Shown: in pieces, positions 27,432-35,994 of the stretch
Position numbering within the stretch: the first letter of the stretch is position 1
How the letters are laid out: the number at the start of each line of letters is the position of its first letter
Assembly: GCA_034933285.1 (NCBI GenBank)
Contig: JAYFNT010000008.1
Location: 248,001-312,000, forward strand
Direction: 5' to 3'
DNA length: 64,000 bases
Source: RPRC01 sp034933285
GTDB taxonomy: Bacteria; Desulfobacterota; Desulfuromonadia; Geobacterales; Geobacteraceae
The notes under the pieces: model-generated
The model's input: the letters and a program-made list of their open reading frames with translations, nothing else
Databases searched by the model: none
What the model was told of the DNA's origin: nothing
Position numbers and translations under genes: made by a program

Positions 27432-28757
27432 TCAGGATACCGTGTCGTTTTCAACCGTATCATCCTTCAATATCCGGACCTTGAGGATTGCGGTTTTGGT
27501 CACTTCTTCACAGACCAGCACCAAACCGTCGAACTTCACCTTCTCACCCTTTTCGGGAAACCGGCCCAGCAGATCAAGGATCAGTCCTGCCAGTGTGTCG
27601 TATGGCAGATCTTCCTCGCGTTTGAAATCTAGGACATCGGCAAGATCGGAAAGGGAAATCGTCGCATCCAGGACCATGCTGCCGTCAGCCAGCTTCTGAA
27701 TCCGGCGCGGCTCTCCCACGTCATGCTCATCCTCGATCTCTCCCACCAGTTCCTCCAGGAGATCTTCCGTGGTAACCAACCCGCTGATCCCACCGTACTC
27801 ATCCACGACCAGTGCCATGTGAATACGCTTGCGCTGCATTTCCTTCAGCAGGTCATTGACCTTTTTCACCTCCGGTACGTAATAAGGAGGCCTGACAATT
27901 GTTTCCACATCGAAACCGGGTTCCTGAACCATGCGGCCGAGGAAATCCTTGCCATGGATGAACCCGGTGATATTTTCGATTGAAACCCGATAAACCGGGT
28001 AGCGCGAATACATGTTATCCATGACGGTCCTGAGCATTTCCTCGCGGGAAGCTTCCAGGTCGATCCCTACGATCCGGGTCCGCGGAACCATTACTTCCCG
28101 GACGCTGGTATGGGTGAAATCGAAGATATTTTCGATGTATTCACGCTCAGTTGCGCTGAAAACCCCTGTTTCATGCCCCTCCTGGACTATATGACGGACT
28201 TCTTCCGGAGTAATGAAAACCTGCCCTCCTTCTGCCTTGATGCCGAGGATCCTGAGGACTGCCCGGTTGGATAAAGCGAGGAAACCTACCGCTACAGAGC
28301 CAACCCGGGCCAGGAACCGTATCGTTTTGGCCACGTGCAATGCCATGGTATCGGCATACTGAAGCGCAATCGTTTTGGGAACAAGTTCACCGAAGACAAG
28401 GGAAAAGTATGAGATAAAGACCACCACGATGGTAATGGCGAGAGGTTCGGCAGCGTGCCTTAAAATTTCGAACGGAGCCACAAGAAAGAGCGGCTTCAGA
28501 TACTGGATGGCTGCGGCGCCGCCGACAGCGGAGGCCATGCTTCCGACAATGGTGACTCCGATCTGCACGGTTGCCAGAAAGCGATAGGGATCATCCTGAA
28601 GACCTTCGACAATCTTCGCTTTTTCGTCTCCCTCGGACACCAGTTGGGCAATCCTGCTTTTTCGGGCCGATATGACGGCCAGTTCAGAGCCTGCAAAAAA
28701 TCCGTTCGCCAGAATGAGAAGAAAAACCAGCAGCAATTCCAGCCAGACCGTTTCCAA
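27432..28757 (-). CDS. CNNM/HlyC-CorC family membrane protein
   Basis: 441 residues. An N-terminal DUF21 (CNNM) transmembrane domain of about 200 residues is followed by paired CBS domains (about 215-340, including MVPRTRIVGIDLEAS and KRIHMALVVDEYGGISGLVT). A C-terminal CorC/HlyC transporter-associated domain covers about 350-430. The family is linked to magnesium and cobalt efflux, and older annotation calls it hemolysin. CBS domains usually bind adenine nucleotides and gate activity. It lies between TerC (convergent) and metF (same strand) with no operon signal. Confidence 0.9.
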   Translation of the reverse strand: METVWLELLLVFLLILANGFFAGSELAVISARKSRIAQLVSEGDEKAKIVEGLQDDPYRFLATVQIGVTIVGSMASAVGGAAAIQYLKPLFLVAPFEILRHAAEPLAITIVVVFISYFSLVFGELVPKTIALQYADTMALHVAKTIRFLARVGSVAVGFLALSNRAVLRILGIKAEGGQVFITPEEVRHIVQEGHETGVFSATEREYIENIFDFTHTSVREVMVPRTRIVGIDLEASREEMLRTVMDNMYSRYPVYRVSIENITGFIHGKDFLGRMVQEPGFDVETIVRPPYYVPEVKKVNDLLKEMQRKRIHMALVVDEYGGISGLVTTEDLLEELVGEIEDEHDVGEPRRIQKLADGSMVLDATISLSDLADVLDFKREEDLPYDTLAGLILDLLGRFPEKGEKVKFDGLVLVCEEVTKTAILKVRILKDDTVENDTVS

Positions 28758-28814
28758 AACTACCTCCTTGCAAGATCCGCTCTATTCCTTGCCTGAACGG
28801 GACAGTCACTTTTT

Positions 28815-28850
28815 CACCTGAATCGTGATGCCTTCACGCCACGGATTCAG
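28815..28850. repeat. CTGAATCCGTG inverted repeat, copy 2
   Basis: CACCTGAATCGTG at 28815-28827 faces CACGGATTCAG at 28840-28850, ending 3 bases before the metF stop codon. It matches the copies near 7.6 and 44.4 kb with one base missing in the left arm. Confidence 0.68.
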
Positions 28851-28853
28851 ATT

Positions 28854-29729
28854 TCAGAAAATCCCCTCCAGCAAACTGAGGCAGGCTTCATCCCTGTTCA
28901 GGGTATAGAGATGAATACCCGGAGCGCCCTTTTCCAGAAGGCCCTTGATCTGTCCGCGGGCATACTCCATGCCCAGAGCCTGTACCGCATCCGCACCCCC
29001 TCTCAGGTTGGCCTCTTCCAGCTTGGCCATGAAATCCGCCGGGATGCTGGCGCCGCAAAGCGAAAGCACCTTTTTGATAACTTTGAGGCTGAATATGGGC
29101 ATGATCCCCGGGATGAGGGGCTTTTTCACGCCTGCAGTCCTGGCCCTTTTCACGAAATCCCAGTAGTGGCCGTTATCGAAAAAGAGTTGCGTCACCACGA
29201 AATCACCGCCTGCATCCAGTTTGAAGCGGAGCGCATCCAAGTCCGCTTCAAGACAGGATGCCTCGGGATGGCCCTCGGGATAGCCGGCAACCCCTATCCC
29301 CATTTCCGGGAAACGTTTCCTGACAAAGGAAACCAGATCGGACGCAAAGGTAAAATCCCTTTCAGCCGATGTGATGGCGGGTTGGTCCTGGGGCGGGTCC
29401 CCACGGAGCGCCAGGATATTGTCCACGCCGACTGACCGCAGTTCCTTGAGGAAAGCCAGGATACCGGCCTCTGTGGCTCCAACGCAGGTAAGATGGGCCA
29501 TGGGTTCAAGCGACAGGTCGCGCTTCAGGCGGGTTACTATGTCAAGCGTGTGCGACTGGGTGCTCCCGCCGGCGCCATAGGTCACCGACACGAAAAGCGG
29601 ATTTATTGAACGCAGTTTTTCCACGCAGCGAAAAAATCCGGGCCAGTCATTCTGCTCTTTCGGTGGGAAAAATTCCAGTGAAATGAACGGTTTATCCCGC
29701 TCAAACAATTCAACGATGCGCAAATTCAA
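28854..29729 (-). CDS. metF: 5,10-methylenetetrahydrofolate reductase
   Basis: 291 residues, a TIM-barrel flavoprotein of normal bacterial length. Recognisable blocks are ISLEFFPPKEQ with the catalytic Glu, SVTYGAGGSTQ, AHLTCVGAT, ILALRGDPP and VTQLFFDNGHYW. It reduces methylene-THF to methyl-THF, giving methyl groups for methionine synthesis and for S-adenosylmethionine, which the many radical SAM enzymes here consume. It is divergent from the TatD-radical SAM gene, and its start has AAGGAGAATT upstream. Confidence 0.95.
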   Translation of the reverse strand: MNLRIVELFERDKPFISLEFFPPKEQNDWPGFFRCVEKLRSINPLFVSVTYGAGGSTQSHTLDIVTRLKRDLSLEPMAHLTCVGATEAGILAFLKELRSVGVDNILALRGDPPQDQPAITSAERDFTFASDLVSFVRKRFPEMGIGVAGYPEGHPEASCLEADLDALRFKLDAGGDFVVTQLFFDNGHYWDFVKRARTAGVKKPLIPGIMPIFSLKVIKKVLSLCGASIPADFMAKLEEANLRGGADAVQALGMEYARGQIKGLLEKGAPGIHLYTLNRDEACLSLLEGIF

Positions 29730-29985
29730 TTCTCCTTGGAATCATCCGCCCCCACGGTTTGCTGACTGTGCCGGAAACGGTTTTTTTCTTTGTACTAAGG
29801 GATGTTACGTTGAGAACGTATAGCATGGCGCCCGGACATTTGCAAGGGGCACGATCCCTTCATTTCCAGAGCGCTACAGGTTTCCACACCGGGAAAAGTG
29901 TGATACATATAAATCATGATGAAAAACCTTTGATCAAACCCGATGTTTGCCATAACAAAATTCTCTTCGATAAAAGGCCTGACAA

Positions 29986-31374
29986 ATGAATGATGTTTCA
30001 TCTCTGATAGACACCCATGCACATATAGACGGCAAGGAGTTCGACGCGGATTTTTCCGGGATGCTGGCTCGCGCGGCGGCTGCTGGAGTGACCAGAATCG
30101 TCGCCGTGGCAGGAGACATGGAATCGAGCAGGAGGACCGTGGAACTGGCAAGCATCTACGGGAACATATACTGCGCGGTAGGTGTGCACCCCCATGACGC
30201 CGTCCACGTCTCGGACAAATGCTTTGAACTGGTGGGACAGCTTGCGTCGGGGTCGGAAAAATGCGTCGCCATCGGCGAGATCGGCCTCGACTTCTACCGG
30301 GACCGCTCCCCGAGGGACATACAGGAACGGGTATTCAGGAGGTTTCTCATCCTGGCCTCGGAGCTTGACCTGCCGGTGATCATCCATGACCGGGATGCCC
30401 ACGACAGGGTTCTCAAAATCCTGGGAGAAGAACGGGCACGCGGCATCAGAGGGGTGCTGCACTGTTTTTCCGGGGACCTCGGGATGGCCAGGGAATGCAT
30501 CGACCTGGGTCTTTCGATTTCCATACCAGGCACAGTGACCTATCCCTCGAACCAGCAGTTGCGCGATGTGGTGAAGGGGGTGTCCTCGGATTTCATCCTC
30601 CTGGAAACCGACTGCCCCTACCTGTCTCCGGTCCCCTACCGTGGAAAGCGCAATGAGCCGGCTCATCTTCGCCTTGTTGCCGAAAAGGTGGCTGAGATCA
30701 AGGGTTTGTCGATGGAAGACATCGCCAGGATCACCACCCTCAATGCTGAACGGCTCTTCGGCATTGGACAGCGCGAACAGAGCGGCGCCATCGCCTATCG
30801 CATCCGCGACTCACTCTACCTGAACATAACCAACCGCTGCACCAACCGCTGTTCTTTCTGCGCGAAATTCTCCGACTTCTTCGTCAAGGGACATTTCCTG
30901 AAACTGGACCATGAGCCGTCCTTTGCCGAGGTCATGGAAGCGGTTGGAGACCCTTCGGGCTATGAAGAAATAGTTTTCTGCGGTTACGGCGAGCCGCTTT
31001 TGCGGCTCGACCTGGTTCTTAAGCTTGCTGCCGCTTTGAAGGGCAAGGGCTGCCGGATAAGGATCAATACTGACGGACAGGCCAACCTGGTCAACGGACG
31101 TAATGTCCTTCCGGAGCTGGCAGGCCTGGTGGATACAATTTCAGTCAGCTTGAACGCTGCCGACGCGGCGACTTATGCGCGTCTATGCCGCACTCCATAC
31201 GGAGAAGAGGGCTTTTCGGCCGTTTGCGACTTCCTGCGAGAAGCGGGAAAACACATTCCCTCGGTTGTCGCCTCGGCGGTTACAGTCCCCGGACTGGACA
31301 TCGAGCCCGTCAGAAAACTCGCGGAAGAACTGGGAGTCGTCTTTCGCAAACGGGAGTATGCCGATGTCGGATGA
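29986..31374 (+). CDS. TatD-family hydrolase fused to radical SAM domain
   Basis: 462 residues. Residues 1 to about 258 form a complete TatD metal-dependent hydrolase: IDTHAHIDG, GEIGLDFY, VIIHDRD, HCFSGD and ETDCPYLSP give the metal ligands. From about 270 a radical SAM domain follows, with the cluster motif C-x3-C-x2-C in NRCTNRCSFC and the GYGEPLLRL glycine block. TatD proteins are DNases or D-tyrosyl-tRNA-type hydrolases. A separate radical SAM family is known that is linked to TatD genes, and here the two are one polypeptide. Its stop overlaps the start of the activase-like gene by 11 bases. The substrate is unknown. Confidence 0.9.
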   Translation: MNDVSSLIDTHAHIDGKEFDADFSGMLARAAAAGVTRIVAVAGDMESSRRTVELASIYGNIYCAVGVHPHDAVHVSDKCFELVGQLASGSEKCVAIGEIGLDFYRDRSPRDIQERVFRRFLILASELDLPVIIHDRDAHDRVLKILGEERARGIRGVLHCFSGDLGMARECIDLGLSISIPGTVTYPSNQQLRDVVKGVSSDFILLETDCPYLSPVPYRGKRNEPAHLRLVAEKVAEIKGLSMEDIARITTLNAERLFGIGQREQSGAIAYRIRDSLYLNITNRCTNRCSFCAKFSDFFVKGHFLKLDHEPSFAEVMEAVGDPSGYEEIVFCGYGEPLLRLDLVLKLAAALKGKGCRIRINTDGQANLVNGRNVLPELAGLVDTISVSLNAADAATYARLCRTPYGEEGFSAVCDFLREAGKHIPSVVASAVTVPGLDIEPVRKLAEELGVVFRKREYADVG

Positions 31375-34300
31375 CATATGTAGAAGCCCTGAATGTGATA
31401 AAACCGGCAAAACGGGTCTTCCGGCGGAGCCCGACAGCGTCGGACTTTGCCTGGGAGCCTGCACCGTCACGCTTGCAAGACGCACCCGCGGCACCTTGAC
31501 CTTTGAGAAAATACCTCACGACGGAAAGGTAGGCGATGTGCTGCGCAAGTCCTTTTCCGATCTGCTTCCGGCGCGGGTCGGCATCACCGGCCGCACTTTC
31601 CGCAAACTGGTGTCCCTGCCGACCATACCGGAACCAGAGGCCGTGGAACTGGCTTACGCCCATGTCCGTGAAAGATGCCCGGACGTGGACTGCATCGTTT
31701 CAGCAGGTGGTGAAACCTTCATCGCCTATTTTCTCGACAAGAGCGGCAGGGTCCGCTCCGTGCAGACCGGCAACAAGTGCGCATCGGGAACCGGCGAGTT
31801 CTTCCTCCAGCAGATAAAGCGCATGGACCTGGAGCTGGAAGCAGCCATAAGCGAAGCGAATGGTGAAGAGCCGTACCCGCTTGCCGGCCGCTGCTCGGTG
31901 TTCTGCAAATCCGACTGCACCCATGCCCTCAACAAAGGATTGGCGAAAGGCCGGGTAAGTGCCGGGCTGTGCCAGATGATGGCGGTGAAAATCATCGAGC
32001 TCCTGAAAAAAGGGCGGCCGACCCGCGTCCTGGTCACCGGCGGAGTCAGCGGGAACCATGTGGTTCTTGATTTCCTGCGGCGCTCGTACCCCCAGGCAAT
32101 CACCCTTCCCGAATCACCCTTCTTCGAAGCCCTGGGCGCCATGCTCTGGGCTGATGAGAACGCGGATCCCGTAACTGGAAGCGAGGGGATTTTCTCCCCG
32201 GGCCACTGTTCCTTCTCCTTTCTGCCCGGACTTGCGGAAAGCCTGGAAAAAGTCACTTTCACGTCCATGGAACGAGGGGAATTCCATGATGGCGAATACA
32301 TCCTGGGAGTGGACGTGGGCAGCACCACCACCAAGGCCGTGCTGCTCAGCATGGACAACTGCGCGATGACAGCCGGCGTATACCTGCGGACATTGGGAGA
32401 CCCGGTGGGAGCCAGCCGTCGCTGCTACCGCGGGATTCTCGACCAGGTGCCCGAAGGGGTGTCGGTCAGGATCATAGCCATCGGTGCAACCGGCAGCGGC
32501 CGGCGCATCGCGGGCCTTCATGCCCAGACCCCCGGCATTATTAATGAAATCGTCGCACATGCCGCGGCTGCCGTCCACTTCGATCCCGGTGTGGAAACCA
32601 TCTTCGAGATCGGCGGGCAGGATGCCAAGTACACTTACATAACCAACCGTGTTGCCAGCGACTATGCCATGAATGAAGCCTGTTCGGCCGGCACCGGCTC
32701 CTTCCTGGAAGAGTCCGGCCGCGAGTCGCTCGGTGTGCCCATGGAAGAAATCGAGACTCTTGCCCTCCGCTCATCCTCGCCCCCCGACTTCAGCGACCAG
32801 TGTTCGGCCTTCATCAGCAGCGACGTAAAAACCGCCGTACAGGAAGGGATCGGCAAGGAGGACATCCTGGCCGGGCTCGTCTATTCGGTCTGTCAGAATT
32901 ACCTGAACCGGGTGAAGGGCGCGAGGCCGGTGGGGAAAAAGATCTTCATGCAGGGAGGGGTCTGCTACAACCGGGCCGTTCCCGCCGCGATGGCAGCGCT
33001 GTGCGGCCAGGAAATAATCGTCCCGCCCGAACCGGGGCTCATGGGCGCCTTCGGCGTAGCTCTTGAAATGCGCCGCAAGATCCTCGGCGGACTCATGGAC
33101 AAAGGCTGCTACCGGCTCAAGGAGCTGGCCGACAGGGAAGTCTCCTACAAAGAGCCGTTCGTCTGCGCCGGAGGCAGGGAAGGATGCGACGGGAAGTGCT
33201 CGATTGCCAGGATAGAAGTAAACGGAACCGTCTACCCGTTCGGCGGCGCCTGCGATCTCTACTACAACCAGTTCAGGAAAGAGAAAATCGATCCGGCCGG
33301 GCGTGACCTGGTGAAGATCCGTGAAGAGCTGGTTTTCAACAGTTACGCGCCTCCATCCCTCGACAGCCATGAAACAGCCCTGTCGGTGGGCATCCCGGCA
33401 TCCCTGCTTACCACCACGCTCTTCCCGTTCTATGCGTATTTTTTCAGCCGTCTCGGCTTGCGGGTAGTCCCCGGAATGGAACCGGACCCTAAAGGGCTGG
33501 AAGCGCCGGCCGCTTCTTTCTGTTTTCCCATGCTCCAGAGCCACGCCTTTGTCCAGGGGCTGCTCAAACGGGACACGGACTTCATCTTCCTTCCCCATGT
33601 AAAGACCATGGCAATGGAAACCAGCGACGAAACCAACTGCACGTGCCCCTTTGTCCAGGCCGACCCGTACTGCCTTACGGCAGCTTTCCACGACGAACTC
33701 AAGCCCAGGCTGCTTACCGCGGTACTTGAATTCGACAACCCGAACCGCCTGCGGGAAGAATTCATATCTCTCGGCCGCCGTCTGGGGTTTTCCCGCAAGA
33801 AATCCGCGGCAGCATTCGAAGACGCCGGAGAAGCATTCTCTTCCATGCGCAGGGAGATGACCGACCTGGGAAGAGAATTCCTCCATAACCTGGAGCCGGA
33901 CGAATCGGCCATAGTGCTTTTCGGCCGCCCATACAACGCCTTCAGCCGGTTCGGCAACATGGGGATTCCGCACAAGTTCGCCAGCCGCGGCTATCGCGTC
34001 ATACCGCATGACTTCCTGCCCATGGAAGAACTGGGAGGTTCGACCGTGTCCCAAATGTTCTGGGCCACTGGACAGGGCATCATGCAGGCGGCCGGTTTCG
34101 TGCGGCGCCACCCCAATCTCTTCGGGGTCTTCATCACCAACTTCAGCTGCGGTCCGGATTCCTTCATTACCGGCTACTTCCGGGACGCCATGGGTCAGAA
34201 GCCTTCCCTGACACTGGAAATCGATGCCCACACCGCGGATGCCGGCATCGATACCAGGATAGAGGCATTCCTGGATGTCATGCAGGGATACCGGGAACTT

Positions 34301-35686
34301 GGGCAGGACATAACGGACACAGCCGATTTCAAACCTGCCCGAATGGTGAAACACCAAGGGAACTATGTCATCGAAACGGGAAACGGCAGACGTTTTCGCC
34401 TGACCGATCCGGAAGTCAGGCTTCTCATCCCCTCGATGGGAAAGAGCGTCTCGGAATGCCTTGCAGCAGCCATGCGGTTTTGCGGCATAAAGGCCACGCC
34501 CCTTGACCCGCCGGGCCGGAGGGAGCTGTCGCTGGGCAAAGGGAACGCCACCTGCAAGGAATGCCTGCCCCTCATCCTTACCAGCGGCTCCCTGGTTAAA
34601 TATCTATCCGCGCCCCGGAATGAAGGCGAGGTCATCGCCTATTTCATGCCCGAAACCGACGGGCCCTGCCGGTTCGGCCAATACAACGTATTCATGAAGA
34701 ACTACATCCGCAAGAACAGGATCCCCGATGTAGCCTTGTTCAGTCTTTCATCCGAGGACAGTTACGACGGTATCCCCGCCGACCTGACCCGGCGAATCTG
34801 GCTGGGGCTGACCATCGGTGACGGCCTCGAAGAAGTCCGGGCCGGGATACTCGCCATTGCCGGGGATAGGGAAGAAGCGCTTGAAGCATTTGAACGTTCC
34901 AGGGAACGGATCGTAGGGAGCGTTGCTGAAGACAGCTATGATGCGGTCATGAAGACCCTCAGGCACGAGATGGAGGAGCTTTCCCGGTTCAGGAAGAAAT
35001 GTGCTCTTGACGATGTGACCAGGATATCTCTCGTTGGAGAGATTTTCGTCCGGCGCGACGACTTCTCTCGCCAGTACATGGCGGAAAGGCTGGCCGAAAA
35101 AGGTGTCCTGCTGCGCACCGCGCCGGCAACCGAATGGCTCCATTACACCGATTACTGCCTGGCCGAGGGGCTGAACGGACCTGTGTCGATCGGCAAACGC
35201 CTCAGGCTGAAACTGAAGAAAATGGTGATGCTCAAGGACGAAAGGCTTATCGCAGGTCATCTGTCCGCTTCAGGTTTCTTTGACAGTCACCGGACCCCGG
35301 TGGACCACCTGGTTTCCCGGGGAGCGTCGCTCTTGAATCCGGAACTGACAGGGGAAGCGATCCTGACCATCAGCTCGGCATTGACCGAAATCGGCGACGA
35401 CTGCCACGGCGTGATAAGCATCGGGCCGTTCGGCTGCATGCCGAGCCGGATCGCCGAAGCCATAATCACCTACAGCCTGCCGGTTGAAAAAGAAAATTTC
35501 TCCGTGAACAACAGGAAGTTCTGGGCAAAATCCAAGGGAGAAATCCCCCTTCCCTTTCTTGCCATCGAGAGCGACGGCACCCCCTTCCCCCAACTGGTGG
35601 AGACCCGGCTGGAAAGCCTTCTCCTTTCAGCAAGGAGACTCAAAGAGGAAATGGGGAAGCAGCCGGGAGGACACAACGCGGGCTGA
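31364..35686 (+). CDS. acyl-CoA dehydratase activase-like ATPase, long form
   Basis: 1440 residues. It contains two ASKHA ATPase modules of the BadF/BadG/HgdC type. The first (about 20-310) includes NKCASGTGEFF; the second (about 315-590) begins with YILGVDVGSTTTKAVLL and includes GGQDAKY and CSAGTGSFL. A long C-terminal part then resembles COG3580/COG3581 with many cysteines (for example GREGCDGKCS). Activases of 2-hydroxyacyl-CoA dehydratases hold a 4Fe4S cluster between two subunits and drive ATP-dependent low-potential electron transfer. The role of these long fused versions is unknown. The ATG at 31364 has GGGAG upstream and lies inside the end of the preceding gene, so translation is probably coupled. 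Confidence 0.85.
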   Translation: MSDDICRSPECDKTGKTGLPAEPDSVGLCLGACTVTLARRTRGTLTFEKIPHDGKVGDVLRKSFSDLLPARVGITGRTFRKLVSLPTIPEPEAVELAYAHVRERCPDVDCIVSAGGETFIAYFLDKSGRVRSVQTGNKCASGTGEFFLQQIKRMDLELEAAISEANGEEPYPLAGRCSVFCKSDCTHALNKGLAKGRVSAGLCQMMAVKIIELLKKGRPTRVLVTGGVSGNHVVLDFLRRSYPQAITLPESPFFEALGAMLWADENADPVTGSEGIFSPGHCSFSFLPGLAESLEKVTFTSMERGEFHDGEYILGVDVGSTTTKAVLLSMDNCAMTAGVYLRTLGDPVGASRRCYRGILDQVPEGVSVRIIAIGATGSGRRIAGLHAQTPGIINEIVAHAAAAVHFDPGVETIFEIGGQDAKYTYITNRVASDYAMNEACSAGTGSFLEESGRESLGVPMEEIETLALRSSSPPDFSDQCSAFISSDVKTAVQEGIGKEDILAGLVYSVCQNYLNRVKGARPVGKKIFMQGGVCYNRAVPAAMAALCGQEIIVPPEPGLMGAFGVALEMRRKILGGLMDKGCYRLKELADREVSYKEPFVCAGGREGCDGKCSIARIEVNGTVYPFGGACDLYYNQFRKEKIDPAGRDLVKIREELVFNSYAPPSLDSHETALSVGIPASLLTTTLFPFYAYFFSRLGLRVVPGMEPDPKGLEAPAASFCFPMLQSHAFVQGLLKRDTDFIFLPHVKTMAMETSDETNCTCPFVQADPYCLTAAFHDELKPRLLTAVLEFDNPNRLREEFISLGRRLGFSRKKSAAAFEDAGEAFSSMRREMTDLGREFLHNLEPDESAIVLFGRPYNAFSRFGNMGIPHKFASRGYRVIPHDFLPMEELGGSTVSQMFWATGQGIMQAAGFVRRHPNLFGVFITNFSCGPDSFITGYFRDAMGQKPSLTLEIDAHTADAGIDTRIEAFLDVMQGYRELGQDITDTADFKPARMVKHQGNYVIETGNGRRFRLTDPEVRLLIPSMGKSVSECLAAAMRFCGIKATPLDPPGRRELSLGKGNATCKECLPLILTSGSLVKYLSAPRNEGEVIAYFMPETDGPCRFGQYNVFMKNYIRKNRIPDVALFSLSSEDSYDGIPADLTRRIWLGLTIGDGLEEVRAGILAIAGDREEALEAFERSRERIVGSVAEDSYDAVMKTLRHEMEELSRFRKKCALDDVTRISLVGEIFVRRDDFSRQYMAERLAEKGVLLRTAPATEWLHYTDYCLAEGLNGPVSIGKRLRLKLKKMVMLKDERLIAGHLSASGFFDSHRTPVDHLVSRGASLLNPELTGEAILTISSALTEIGDDCHGVISIGPFGCMPSRIAEAIITYSLPVEKENFSVNNRKFWAKSKGEIPLPFLAIESDGTPFPQLVETRLESLLLSARRLKEEMGKQPGGHNAG

Positions 35687-35994
35687 CTTTCCTGAACACG
35701 CGCTCAATTCGGAACTCCCTGAGCAAGAGTTCTCCTGTTTCCTTCCGCTCAGAGCATCGGTCACTTGATGCACTTGATGCAATACGGTTCGACATGCTCG
35801 CCTGCTCTTGCAAAGAGAGTATAGCATGGTAGTATACAGTATGGTTTGTCTTGATGACAGCCGCATGCGCCACCATGCCGCGAACGAGCCAGGACGGTTC
35901 CGGCAACCGGCAGCATGGCAGTCAATCTCCGTCCGGCGACAAGACGCGGCGAGCCGGGCAGGAAGAACAGCTTCAGCAATATCGGTAGCTCACG
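35687..35994. other. 308-base intergenic region before RiPP-like cassette
   Basis: It holds a tandem CACTTGATG pair at 35763-35780 and a possible sigma-70 promoter facing the radical SAM gene: TTGCAA at 35808-35813 and an AT-rich -10 candidate around 35830-35838. A Cys-rich small frame lies on the opposite strand and is listed separately with low confidence. Confidence 0.35.
35761..35916 (-). CDS. possible small Cys-rich protein (doubtful)
   Basis: A 51-codon frame antisense in the gap before the cobalamin radical SAM gene. It has seven cysteines including GACGCHQDKPYCILPC and ends EPYCIKCIK, which looks like a small metal-binding or peptide-substrate tail. A GGAG lies about 12 bases before the ATG, which is too far to be convincing. 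The frame stays open further upstream, so chance cannot be excluded. No known family is recognised. Confidence 0.2.
   Translation of the reverse strand: MLPVAGTVLARSRHGGACGCHQDKPYCILPCYTLFARAGEHVEPYCIKCIK

Noticed and set aside
32771..34357. 528-codon minus-strand frame
   Set aside because: It is antisense to the activase-like gene; the composition is typical of a complementary frame and no domain is seen.
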